Shown here piece after piece: positions 46,882 through 55,226 of a DNA stretch of 64,000 nucleotides. The translations under genes were made by a program, and so were the position numbers. The DNA is from CAZMZW01 sp963802275 (GTDB lineage: Bacteria; Chloroflexota; Anaerolineae; Anaerolineales; Anaerolineaceae): the NCBI GenBank assembly GCA_963802275.1, contig CAWDIB010000004.1, positions 558,001-622,000 of the forward strand, read 5' to 3'. Within the stretch, counting starts at the first letter, position 1. Every line of letters begins with the position of its first letter. The notes beneath the pieces were generated by a model, which was given only the letters and a program-made list of their open reading frames with translations, was not told the DNA's origin and made no database searches.

Positions 46882-47439
46882 ATGAAGAAGAATCATCGTG
46901 TTTGGATATTGGCTGCCAGTGCAGCCATGCTGGCTGTCATCCTGGCTTGCACGCTGCCGGTTCAGATCGTCATTCCCACCGAGGAACCCAAGGCGGTGCC
47001 AGTCCAGCCAACCGCCGTGCCGCCTGTGGTGGTCCAGCCTACAGCCGTACCCCCCACAGCCGTACCGCCGACCGCTGTTCCGCCCACCCCGGTGCCGCCC
47101 ACGCCAACCATTGACACGGCACCCGTGGATTGGGGCGGTGTATGGACGGTGTGGATGGGCTCTAACCTGCAGCAACTGACACTGGACATGGTGCAGAACC
47201 AAAGCCAGCTGACAGGCAACACGGTCATCGGCGGAGGGAATTCGATCGCCTTCTATGGCCTGGTGAGCACAGACAAGCGCACCGTGAGCGGCAACTGGGA
47301 ATCCACGGATGGCAAGAGCGGCACCTTCACCTGGCGCATCCTGGACAACTATGTGCAGTTCAATGGCAACAAAAGCGGAACCGAGCAGATGTGCGGTTCA
47401 CGTTCAGCCACCACCCGTCCGGCCGCCTGCCTGGGATAA
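46882..47439 (+). CDS. Proline/threonine-rich lipoprotein with C-terminal beta domain
   Basis: 185 residues from ATG 46882 (aggagga at 46870-46875). Lipoprotein signal ends VILAC (Cys23). Residues 34-76 are low-complexity PTAVPP repeats, a stalk. The remaining about 105 residues are a beta-rich domain: WGGVWTVWMGSNLQQLTLDM, QLTGNTVIGG, VSGNWESTDGKSGTFTWRIL; it resembles small lipocalin-like surface domains. A Cys pair near the end (MCGSRS, AACLG) may form a disulfide. Function unknown; transcribed alone with its own terminator. Confidence 0.7.
   Translation: MKKNHRVWILAASAAMLAVILACTLPVQIVIPTEEPKAVPVQPTAVPPVVVQPTAVPPTAVPPTAVPPTPVPPTPTIDTAPVDWGGVWTVWMGSNLQQLTLDMVQNQSQLTGNTVIGGGNSIAFYGLVSTDKRTVSGNWESTDGKSGTFTWRILDNYVQFNGNKSGTEQMCGSRSATTRPAACLG
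46987..47109 (+). repeat. PTAVPP-coding tandem repeat in a lipoprotein stalk
   Basis: Imperfect repeats coding for PTAVPP, about five units, inside the lipoprotein gene. A protein-level low-complexity linker, not a mobile or regulatory repeat. Confidence 0.8.
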
Positions 47440-47461
47440 GAAATCACTGGAATTAATATTC

Positions 47462-47487
47462 AAAGCGGCCGGCAAACGGCCGCTTTT
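47462..47487 (+). terminator. Terminator of the stalk lipoprotein gene
   Basis: 10-bp stem AAAGCGGCCG / CGGCCGCTTT with a 5-nt loop, then TTGATTT. It separates the lipoprotein from the dcw promoter; nothing else is seen in 47488-47627. Confidence 0.85.
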
Positions 47488-47627
47488 GATTTAACCCTCA
47501 CATAAAAGCGCAAAATGGCCATCAAGCGAGGAAAGAAAGCCATATTTTGGTTATCTCTATACGCAATAAATGCGATTTTTAAAGGCGTTTTTGGACATCG
47601 GGGGTTTTATGCAATTCCCAAAAATGC

Positions 47628-47656
47628 TTGTATTTCTCCCAAATAAGCGCTATAAT
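47628..47656 (+). promoter_or_regulatory. Promoter of the dcw operon
   Basis: -35 TTGTAT at 47628-47633, 17-bp spacer, perfect -10 TATAAT at 47651-47656. The predicted start falls inside the GTGG box array. Confidence 0.75.
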
Positions 47657-47691
47657 GTGGAGGAATGTGGTTAAAAGTGGTGATTAGTGGA
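47657..47691 (+). promoter_or_regulatory. MraZ operator (four GTGG boxes, 10-bp period)
   Basis: GTGG occurs at 47657, 47667, 47677 and 47687, exactly 10 bp apart, starting right after the -10. MraZ is known to bind tandem TGGGN-type repeats separated by five bases upstream of mraZ. Here the boxes are TGGAG, TGGTT, TGGTG and TGGAG. The position would block the -10/start site, so autorepression is expected. A short stem (CGCCGG/CCGGCG, 47693-47711) follows. Confidence 0.8.
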
Positions 47692-47738
47692 GCGCCGGGA
47701 ATAAACCGGCGTTCTGCATAATATTACAGGTAGAACTA

Positions 47739-48176
47739 ATGTTCTTAGGGCAATTTGAGCACTCAATTGACGAAAAAGGTCGCCTGACCATACCGCACCG
47801 TTTCCGTGCCCTGCTTGAAAACGGCATCTACCTGATGCCGGGTTTGGACGGAAACCTGATGCTGATGCCTTTTGAATATTTTCAAAGAATCTCCAACAAG
47901 ATCGCCAAAATGAACATGGCTGACCCGGTTGCCCGCGATTACATGCGCCAGTTCTTTGCCAATACCGAGCAGGTCAATCGGGATGATGCCTGGCGGGTGC
48001 TTATATCGCAGAACCTGCGCCAGCTTGGCCACTTGAATTCTACCGCCATTATTGTCGGTTCCGGAAAATATGCAGAAATCTGGTCGCCTGAATTATGGGC
48101 TGAACAGCAAAGGAAGCTGACCGACCCGGCCGCCAGTGCCCAGAAATTCGCCAGCCTGAACCTGTCCGATGAATGA
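47739..48176 (+). CDS. mraZ: Transcriptional regulator MraZ
   Basis: 145 residues, two SpoVT/AbrB-like DNA-binding halves: FLGQFEHSIDEKGRLTIPHR with the DxKGR motif, and SQNLRQLGHLNSTAIIVG. Forms a ring that binds the repeat operator and controls the dcw operon. In the second half the usual DxxGRI motif is replaced by Asn/Arg positions (ISQNLRQLG). RBS aggtag before ATG. First gene of the cluster, 15 bp before rsmH. Confidence 0.95.
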   Translation: MFLGQFEHSIDEKGRLTIPHRFRALLENGIYLMPGLDGNLMLMPFEYFQRISNKIAKMNMADPVARDYMRQFFANTEQVNRDDAWRVLISQNLRQLGHLNSTAIIVGSGKYAEIWSPELWAEQQRKLTDPAASAQKFASLNLSDE

Positions 48177-48191
48177 CGGAGACACCAGCAC

Positions 48192-49122
48192 ATGGAAAAG
48201 AGATGGCCGCATCAATCCGTTCTTTTCAGCGAAGTCATTTCGGTGCTGCAACCGCGTGCGGATGGCTGCTATGTGGATGCCACCCTGGGCGCCGGCGGGC
48301 ATGCTTTCGGCATCCTGGAAAACAGTGCCCCCACCGGTAAGCTGATGGGGATTGACCGCGACCCGGCCGCATTGGCGCTATCCGCGGACCGGCTGCAGCC
48401 ATTCAAGGACCGGTTTTTTGCCCGGCAGGGAAATTTTTCCGACTTTGACGACCTGATGGAGGAGCTGGGCTGGCATTTCATCGATGGCATTCTCTTTGAC
48501 CTGGGTGTTTCGTCCATGCAGCTCGAGACCCCCGAAAGGGGTTTTTCTTTCTTGAAGGAAGGACCGCTGGATATGCGTTTTGACCCGCAGGGGTCCTTCT
48601 CCGCTGCAGAATTGCTGAATACCAGCGCGGAGGATGAGATCGCCCGAATTTTATGGGAGAACGGCGAGGAGCCGAAAGCCAGGCAGATCGCCGCTGCCAT
48701 TTGCCGGAACAGACCCATGCAGACCACCCAGGAACTGGCACAAGGTGGTGTCATCGGTCTATCATGGCATCCATCAGCGCATTCATCCGGCTACCCGAAC
48801 CTTCCAGGCCATCCGCATGGAAGTCAACCAGGAATTGCAGTCGCTGCGCAAGGCACTGGAAAAATGCCTGCAAAAATTACGGAAGAACGGACGGTTGGTG
48901 GTGATCTCGTTTCACTCGCTGGAGGACCGGCTGGTAAAACAATTCATCCGCCGCGAGAGCCGGGATTGCATTTGCCCGCCCGAGCAGCCGGTCTGCAATT
49001 GCGCGCACTGGGCGTCACTGGCCAACCTGACCAAACATGCCCTGCAGCCTTCTGCAGCGGAAGTGGAAAAAAATGCAAGAGCGCGCAGTGCCCGTTTGCG
49101 GGCAGCAGAAAAGATCGTGTAG
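48192..49122 (+). CDS. rsmH: 16S rRNA (cytosine-1402-N4) methyltransferase RsmH (one-base frameshift)
   Basis: About 310 residues after correction. The SAM-binding start VDATLGAGGHAFGIL, then FDLGVSSMQLETPERGFSF and LDMRFDP are diagnostic. The frame breaks near 48744-48745 (GG where one G is expected); in the corrected frame TTQELAQVVSSVYHG and RIHPATRTFQAIRMEVNQEL continue to ISFHSLEDRLVK and the stop at 49122. The late CxC residues (DCICPP, CNCAHW) fit. Second gene of the cluster. Confidence 0.93.
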
Positions 49123-49137
49123 GTCAATGGTGATTGG

Positions 49138-49635
49138 ATGAGTTTGCTCAAACCGAAAAAACCACCTTTTGAGAAAATCAAGCAGGCGTACCGCCAGGCA
49201 CCCTGGCGGCTGCAGCTGCAAGCCCTCGGGTATTACCTGCTGCCGGTGATTGCCATCGCATTGACCACCATCATCTACCTGAACATCAGCGCGCAGGCGG
49301 CCACCGCCGGGCTGCACGTGCGCGATATGCGCATCGAAGAAGAAACCTTGCAGCGGTCAATTGCCAACCAGCGCACCAAGCTGGCCTGGCTGACTTCCTA
49401 TCCAATGATGGTTCAGCGGGCAAGGTCCTTCGGTTACGAAATGATCAAATCCGAATTCACCACTTACATTGTCATCCCCGGCTATTCCGGCCGGCAGGTG
49501 ATCCTGATGGCCCCATCCCCCGGGAGTGAAATATCCAAAGCGCTCTCCGACCCGCGCTATCAGCAATCTCTGCTGGAATGGTTATCGGAAACATTTTTCG
49601 GCACAACCGCAACCACCATGGGCGGTAATTCATGA
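49138..49635 (+). CDS. FtsL-position small division membrane protein
   Basis: 165 residues with a basic cytosolic N terminus, one membrane helix (about 32-52) and a short coiled-coil region (about 62-85, DMRIEEETLQRSIANQRTK), then an extracellular tail of about 80 residues. Place between rsmH and ftsI and topology are those of FtsL, which with FtsB/FtsQ activates FtsW-FtsI. The sequence itself is too divergent to name by eye. Its stop overlaps ftsI by four bases. Confidence 0.7.
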   Translation: MSLLKPKKPPFEKIKQAYRQAPWRLQLQALGYYLLPVIAIALTTIIYLNISAQAATAGLHVRDMRIEEETLQRSIANQRTKLAWLTSYPMMVQRARSFGYEMIKSEFTTYIVIPGYSGRQVILMAPSPGSEISKALSDPRYQQSLLEWLSETFFGTTATTMGGNS

Positions 49636-51431
49636 AAACCAGCCGATTTACCCGCCTGAACATGGTAGGCCTGGTCCTCTCCCTGATCGCGGGGTTGGTC
49701 GAGGTGCAATTGATCCGTTTTCAAACCAGCCCCAGCTATCAAAAGGTCAGCCGCTGGGCGGATGAGCAATTCACCTATGAAGACCGCGACGCAGCGCCCC
49801 AGCGCGGCAACATCTATGACCGGTACGGCCGGCTCCTGGCGGGAAATGAAGAAAATTACAAAGTGGGTGCATTGCTGGAATTTGTACAAAATCCCGAAAC
49901 CATAGCCAGCACGCTGAAAGACCTGCCGGATGTGAAGTATGAAGAGGTTCTGCAGGCTGCCTCCCTGAAATATGAGAAGGGCAAGGCGGAGTTTGTGGTG
50001 CTGGCCAATTTTGTTCCGCCAAATATCATTGAAATCATTCGCGAGATGAAGAAGGAATACGAGAAGGCTAACCCCAATGGGCAGGATAAATCCAAGCCGA
50101 GTTTACGCGGGTTGGTGTGGTACCCGCAATTAAAAAGGAGCTACCCGGAAAACGAGCTGGCTTCCAATGTGGTTGGCTTGTATTATTTCAAGATGCTGGA
50201 CGAAGCCACCGGCAAGTACGGCGTTGAGGAGTATTACAACGAGATCCTGTCCGGAACACCGCAAACCCAGCGCATGCCAAAGGATCCTTACAAGATCAAT
50301 GAGGTTCCGCAGATACCGGCTGGCGGAAGCGTCATCCTCACCATTGACCGCGAGATCCAAGCCGTGGCGGAAATAAATCTGCAGGAAGCCATCAAGAAGA
50401 ATGAGGCGGAAAGCGGCACCATTTTGGTGATGAATCCACGCAATGGTGAAATCCTGGCCATGGCCAGCCAGCCAAGGATCAACCCCAACCTGTATTGGAA
50501 GTACGAGAAGGAACTAGAGCAGGGATCCAGGATCCCCTATAACCGGGTGGTCAGCCAATCATATGAACCGGGCTCCGTGTTCAAGCCATTGACCATGGCT
50601 GCCGCTCTGGATTCGGGTACGGTCACACCAGATACTATCTTCAACGACCCCGGTGTGTTCCGCTACGGCGGCGTGGTCATTTATAACTGGGACCGCAAGG
50701 CATACGGACAGCAAAGCATGACGGGCTGCCTGCAGCATTCATTGAACGTATGCCTCTCCTGGATCGCAAGCGAGGTTGGCGCAGAAAGTTTCTACCGCTA
50801 CCTGCAGGCATTCGGCATCGGTCGGCGTACGAATATTGATCTGGGTTATGAATTATCCTACCCGCTTTACACTTACGCTGATGAAGGGCGCTGGTACCCG
50901 GCCGACCTGGTAACCAATTCATTCGGACAAAGCCTTTCGGTAACCCCAATTCAAATTGCCACCGCCATCTCCGCCATTGCCAACGACGGACGGATGATGA
51001 AGCCGCACGTGGTCAAAGCCATCATTGACAACGGCCAGCAAACCGAGATCAATCCGCAGGTTGAGAGCATTCCCATCAAGCCGGAAACGGCGCATACGTT
51101 GAGCGAAATGCTGGCAACCTCCCTGGAAAAGGAAGCTTCATCGGCACTGGTACCAGGTTACCGGGTGGCTGGTAAGACGGGTACCGCAGAAATTCCAACC
51201 GAGAGCGGTTATTCGCCCAATGAAACCAATGCCTCGTTTGTCGGATGGGGTCCGGTGGACGACCCGAGATTCCTCGTTTACATCTGGCTGGAAAAGCCAA
51301 AGAGTTCCCCTTGGGGTTCCGTGGTGGCTGCCCCGCTCTTCAGCAAAATTGTAAAAGAAATGGTCGTCCTGATGGATCTGCCGCCGGATGAAATCCGGCT
51401 GAAATTAAATCAAAAGGTGGTGACTGAATGA
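49632..51431 (+). CDS. ftsI: Penicillin-binding protein, septal transpeptidase
   Basis: 599 residues. A single N-terminal membrane anchor (10-29), pedestal domain (RGNIYDRYGRLLA), and transpeptidase domain with SVFK (315-318, catalytic Ser), SLN (370-372) and KTGTAE (515-520). Cross-links septal peptidoglycan with FtsW. No C-terminal PASTA domain is present. The 3' end overlaps murF by four bases (ATGA). Confidence 0.95.
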   Translation: MKTSRFTRLNMVGLVLSLIAGLVEVQLIRFQTSPSYQKVSRWADEQFTYEDRDAAPQRGNIYDRYGRLLAGNEENYKVGALLEFVQNPETIASTLKDLPDVKYEEVLQAASLKYEKGKAEFVVLANFVPPNIIEIIREMKKEYEKANPNGQDKSKPSLRGLVWYPQLKRSYPENELASNVVGLYYFKMLDEATGKYGVEEYYNEILSGTPQTQRMPKDPYKINEVPQIPAGGSVILTIDREIQAVAEINLQEAIKKNEAESGTILVMNPRNGEILAMASQPRINPNLYWKYEKELEQGSRIPYNRVVSQSYEPGSVFKPLTMAAALDSGTVTPDTIFNDPGVFRYGGVVIYNWDRKAYGQQSMTGCLQHSLNVCLSWIASEVGAESFYRYLQAFGIGRRTNIDLGYELSYPLYTYADEGRWYPADLVTNSFGQSLSVTPIQIATAISAIANDGRMMKPHVVKAIIDNGQQTEINPQVESIPIKPETAHTLSEMLATSLEKEASSALVPGYRVAGKTGTAEIPTESGYSPNETNASFVGWGPVDDPRFLVYIWLEKPKSSPWGSVVAAPLFSKIVKEMVVLMDLPPDEIRLKLNQKVVTE

Positions 51432-52849
51432 TCACCTTTCACCATCTCCTGAAAGCGTCCGGCCGCCAACCCGGGGAAATTCAAGATTTTGAATTGACCG
51501 GGGCAGAAATTGATTCACGCAAGGTCATCCCCGGTTCCATATTTTTTGCGCTTCCGGGAGAACACACTGACGGTCACGATTTCATTGCAGATGCTTTCAG
51601 CAAAGGGGCTCTGCTGGCAGTTGTGCAAAAGGATGTATCAGACCGGTTTCCCATGATTGATCTGACGGAATCAGTAGATGCTTCCATTGCAACCGTACCG
51701 GTTCCTCCACTCTGCATACGGGTGAATGACAGCCTGAAAGCTCTGCAGCAAATTGCTGCCCATTGGCGGCGCCAGCTGGACCTGCGGGTCATCGGAATCA
51801 CCGGCAGCGTGGGCAAGTCATCCACAAAAGAATTGGTGGCGGAAGTGCTAAGCCGCAAATACCATACCTTTAAGAATCCGGGCAATTACAACAATGAAAT
51901 CGGGCTGCCATTGACCCTGCTCAATATGGGCGAAGGGCATCAATATGCAGTCCTGGAGATGGGTTTTTACTATCCGGGCGAGATTACATTTTTATGTGAG
52001 ATCGCACTGCCCCAGATAGGCATTGTCACCAATATCGGTACGGTGCATGCCGAACGGGCGGGTTCGCAGGCGGAAATCGTTAAGGGCAAGACTGAATTGG
52101 TGCAGGCACTGCCTGCCTCGCCCGAAGGGATTGCGCTCTTAAATTGGGATGATGCCCTGGTACGACCAATGGCACAAAAAACCAGTGCAAAAGTGGTTAC
52201 CTATGGACAAAAAGAAGGCGCAGATTATCGGGCGCTCAATATTATAAGCAAGGGACTGGAAGGGGTCGAATTTGACATTACCATGCCAGGCGGGGAGGCG
52301 CACATAAAATCGCCGCTCACCGGTCGCCATTCGGTGATGACCTGTTTAAGAGCTTTTGCTGCCGGCAACCTTGCAGGTGTACCAGATGAGCAAATCAGCA
52401 AAGGTCTGGCAGGGGCGCAGTCTCAGCTGCGCATGAGCGTGTACCGCCATGCAACAGGCGCCATTATTCTGGATGACGCGTATAATGCCACCCCGGAATC
52501 CACACTGGCCGCATTGGACCTGCTATCTGAGGTTGAGGGGTTTCATTTAGCTGTGCTGGGTGACATGCTGGAGTTGGGTGAATATGAACAGTCCGGCCAC
52601 GAAAAAGTCGGTGAGCGCGCAGCCAAATGCGCCCATGCGTTGATCGCCATAGGACCCAGAAGCAAGGCCATCGTGGATACGGCCATTCAATCCGGCCTGC
52701 CAGCCCAAAAAACCTTCTGGTTCGAGGATGCAGAGCAGGCGCTGGGTACCGTAAAAAAATATTGCAGCAAGGAATGGGTGCTGCTAGTGAAAGGTTCGCA
52801 TGGCATGAGACTGGACCGCATCACAACTGCATTAAAGGAGATGGAATGA
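51428..52849 (+). CDS. murF: UDP-N-acetylmuramoyl-tripeptide-D-alanyl-D-alanine ligase
   Basis: 473 residues. Adds D-Ala-D-Ala to the UDP-MurNAc-tripeptide with ATP. P-loop GITGSVGKSST at 123-133, then KNPGNYNNEIGLPLTLL and the central LDDAYNATPESTLAAL motif of the MurF group. Overlaps ftsI and mraY by four bases each. Confidence 0.95.
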   Translation: MITFHHLLKASGRQPGEIQDFELTGAEIDSRKVIPGSIFFALPGEHTDGHDFIADAFSKGALLAVVQKDVSDRFPMIDLTESVDASIATVPVPPLCIRVNDSLKALQQIAAHWRRQLDLRVIGITGSVGKSSTKELVAEVLSRKYHTFKNPGNYNNEIGLPLTLLNMGEGHQYAVLEMGFYYPGEITFLCEIALPQIGIVTNIGTVHAERAGSQAEIVKGKTELVQALPASPEGIALLNWDDALVRPMAQKTSAKVVTYGQKEGADYRALNIISKGLEGVEFDITMPGGEAHIKSPLTGRHSVMTCLRAFAAGNLAGVPDEQISKGLAGAQSQLRMSVYRHATGAIILDDAYNATPESTLAALDLLSEVEGFHLAVLGDMLELGEYEQSGHEKVGERAAKCAHALIAIGPRSKAIVDTAIQSGLPAQKTFWFEDAEQALGTVKKYCSKEWVLLVKGSHGMRLDRITTALKEME

Positions 52850-53841
52850 AAGAATCCTCCGTGGCACTGGCATTAAGCGGGTTGAGTTTTATCCTGGCGG
52901 TCATCTGGGGAGGACCACTGATAAAACTGCTGCATTATTTCAAGGTGGGCAAATTAATTCGTGAGGAAGAACCCGGACGGCATATGGAAAAAATGGGCAC
53001 TCCCACCATGGGCGGGGTGATGATCATCGTCCCGGTGGCTCTGTTGACCATCTTCCTTAACGCGGTGGCTTTGCTGGGCTATGACCTTTTGGGTCGCTCA
53101 GTGCTGGTGCCGCTGCTGGTTATGGTCTCCTTTGGAGCCTTGGGAGCCAGGGATGACTGGGAGGGTTTGCGCGGCCCGCGCCGCAGACAGGGGATGCGGT
53201 TGAGGACCAAGCTGATGCTGCAGGTCATCCTGGCGCTATTGGCTGCGTTTGCCCTAAAATACCTGCTCAACGTGCCCGAGATGTACTGGCCGGGATTCTA
53301 TGAACCCATTAGCCTGGGAATCTTCTACATCCCTCTGGCTGTATTCATCATCGTCGGATGCTCCAATGTGGTCAACTTCACCGACGGACTGGATGGTTTG
53401 GCTGGTTTGATCAGCGCCACGGCTTTTGCCGGTTATGGCGCCATCGCACTAATGCAAAACCAGATCTTCCTGGCACGCTTCTGCTTCACCATCGTGGGTG
53501 CCTTGTTCGGGTTCCTATGGTTCAACGTACACCCAGCCGAACTATTCATGGGAGATACCGGCTCGCTGGCATTGGGTGCCACGCTGGGTACCTTTGCACT
53601 GATGACCGGCCAATGGCTGGCCTTGCCGTTAATCGCGATCATCCCGGTCAGCGAGGGATTGAGTGTGGTCTTGCAAATCATTTATTTCAGACTGACCAAA
53701 GGAAAACGGTTATTTAAAATGGCTCCCCTGCACTACCATTTTGAATTGATGGGATGGAGTGAAACGCAGGTGGTCCAGCGCTTCTGGTTGATCAGCCTGA
53801 TGGGCGCCATGGTTGGAATTGCAGTGCTATTGGTGAGATGA
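52846..53841 (+). CDS. mraY: Phospho-N-acetylmuramoyl-pentapeptide-transferase
   Basis: 331 residues, ten membrane helices. Makes lipid I from UDP-MurNAc-pentapeptide and undecaprenyl phosphate. The start at 52846 (aaaggag upstream, ATGA overlap with murF) is chosen over longer in-frame possibilities that run back through murF. Metal/catalytic motifs: GARDDWEG (Asp103-104), NFTDGLDGLAG (Asp180, Asp183), FMGDTGSLALG (Asp237). The HHH motif reads PLHYHFEL (295-301), Tyr at the middle His. Confidence 0.95.
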   Translation: MKESSVALALSGLSFILAVIWGGPLIKLLHYFKVGKLIREEEPGRHMEKMGTPTMGGVMIIVPVALLTIFLNAVALLGYDLLGRSVLVPLLVMVSFGALGARDDWEGLRGPRRRQGMRLRTKLMLQVILALLAAFALKYLLNVPEMYWPGFYEPISLGIFYIPLAVFIIVGCSNVVNFTDGLDGLAGLISATAFAGYGAIALMQNQIFLARFCFTIVGALFGFLWFNVHPAELFMGDTGSLALGATLGTFALMTGQWLALPLIAIIPVSEGLSVVLQIIYFRLTKGKRLFKMAPLHYHFELMGWSETQVVQRFWLISLMGAMVGIAVLLVR

Positions 53842-55226
53842 CAATGACAAACTGGCAAGGGAAGAGAGTGCTCATACTTGGTGCAGCCCGGCAGGGACTG
53901 GCCACTTTGCACTACCTATTGAAGAATGGGGCTTTCCTTGCCGTGAATGACATCCAGCCGGCTGAAGAATTCAAGGATCTGGTTGAAAAATTCAAAGACC
54001 AGAATATCCGCTGGGTATTTGGTGAGCATCCATTATCCCTGCTCAATAATATTGACCTCATCGTTGTCTCAGGGGGCATCCCCCTCACCCAACCCGTCCT
54101 CAAAGAGGCGGTGAAACGGGGCATTCTATTAACCAATGATTCACAACTATTCCTGCAGTCAGTAAAGGCAAAAACGATCGGTATCACCGGGTCAGCAGGC
54201 AAGACAACCACCACCGCTTTGGTGGGTGAGATTGCCAAACGCGCAGTGAGCGGTGATCAAAAAGCATGGGTTGGCGGGAATATCGGGAATCCGTTGATCG
54301 AACATCTGGATGAAATCCGGGAAACCGACCTGGTGGTAATGGAACTTTCCAGTTTTCAGCTTGAACTGATGACCTGCTCGCCCCAGGTCGCAGCTATCTT
54401 GAACATCACCCCCAATCATTTGGACCGGCATGAAAATATGCAGGCCTATATTCAAGCCAAGGCACAAATTCTTCAATTTCAATCTGCAGAGGATTCAGCC
54501 ATCCTGAATTGTGAAGATGTAACCACCATGGAATTGGCGCAATTGGTACGCGGCCAGGTTGTCACATTTGGTCACCTGCCCTGTGGGAAGCATGCCGGTG
54601 CCTATTTGGATTACGATAACCTGGTTTATGCAGAAACCGGAAAGAAAATTATTCTGTTGCCTCGCAGCGAAATTGGATTACGGGGGGAACACAACCTGAT
54701 GAATGCTTTGGCAGCTTGCGCAATTGCAATGTCAGCTGGGTTGCCACCCGCAGCCATCCGCACCGGAATAGGAGCTGTTCATTCCATCCCACACCGATTG
54801 GAGTGGGTGAGGGAATGGCGGGGCAGTCACTGGTACAACGATTCCATCGCCACTGCTCCGGAAAGAACCATGGCAGCACTGCGTGCCTTTGACCAGCCAA
54901 TACTGCTTTTATTGGGCGGGCGGGATAAGAACCTACCCTGGGATGAGCTGGCAGAATTGATCCACGAAAAAGTAGATAAAGTAGTCTTATTTGGTGAAGC
55001 GGCTGACCTGATTGAAACTGCTATCAGCGGAGTAAAAACCGGGAAGAATCCACGCACCATCATTAAATGCGAAAAATTCAATAGCGCAGTGATGAAGGCA
55101 GCTGAAATCGCAGAAAAAGAGGATACCATCCTGCTCTCCCCGGGATGCACAAGCTTTGATGAGTTTCGTGATTTTGCAGCGCGCGGGGAGCGCTTCATCC
55201 AATTGGTCAAGGAACTGCCGCAATGA
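53838..55226 (+). CDS. murD: UDP-N-acetylmuramoylalanine-D-glutamate ligase
   Basis: 462 residues. Adds D-Glu to UDP-MurNAc-Ala. An N-terminal Rossmann domain (VLILGAARQGLATL), P-loop GITGSAGKTTTTAL (115-128), LSSFQLELM and HNLMNALAACAIA are typical. ATG 53838 overlaps the mraY stop; a second ATG two codons on is also possible. Ends in an ATGA overlap with ftsW. Confidence 0.95.
   Translation: MTMTNWQGKRVLILGAARQGLATLHYLLKNGAFLAVNDIQPAEEFKDLVEKFKDQNIRWVFGEHPLSLLNNIDLIVVSGGIPLTQPVLKEAVKRGILLTNDSQLFLQSVKAKTIGITGSAGKTTTTALVGEIAKRAVSGDQKAWVGGNIGNPLIEHLDEIRETDLVVMELSSFQLELMTCSPQVAAILNITPNHLDRHENMQAYIQAKAQILQFQSAEDSAILNCEDVTTMELAQLVRGQVVTFGHLPCGKHAGAYLDYDNLVYAETGKKIILLPRSEIGLRGEHNLMNALAACAIAMSAGLPPAAIRTGIGAVHSIPHRLEWVREWRGSHWYNDSIATAPERTMAALRAFDQPILLLLGGRDKNLPWDELAELIHEKVDKVVLFGEAADLIETAISGVKTGKNPRTIIKCEKFNSAVMKAAEIAEKEDTILLSPGCTSFDEFRDFAARGERFIQLVKELPQ

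Noticed and set aside
47657..47691. Short CRISPR-like repeat
   Set aside because: Four-base boxes at 10-bp spacing right after a -10 are a regulator site; no spacers or cas genes exist.
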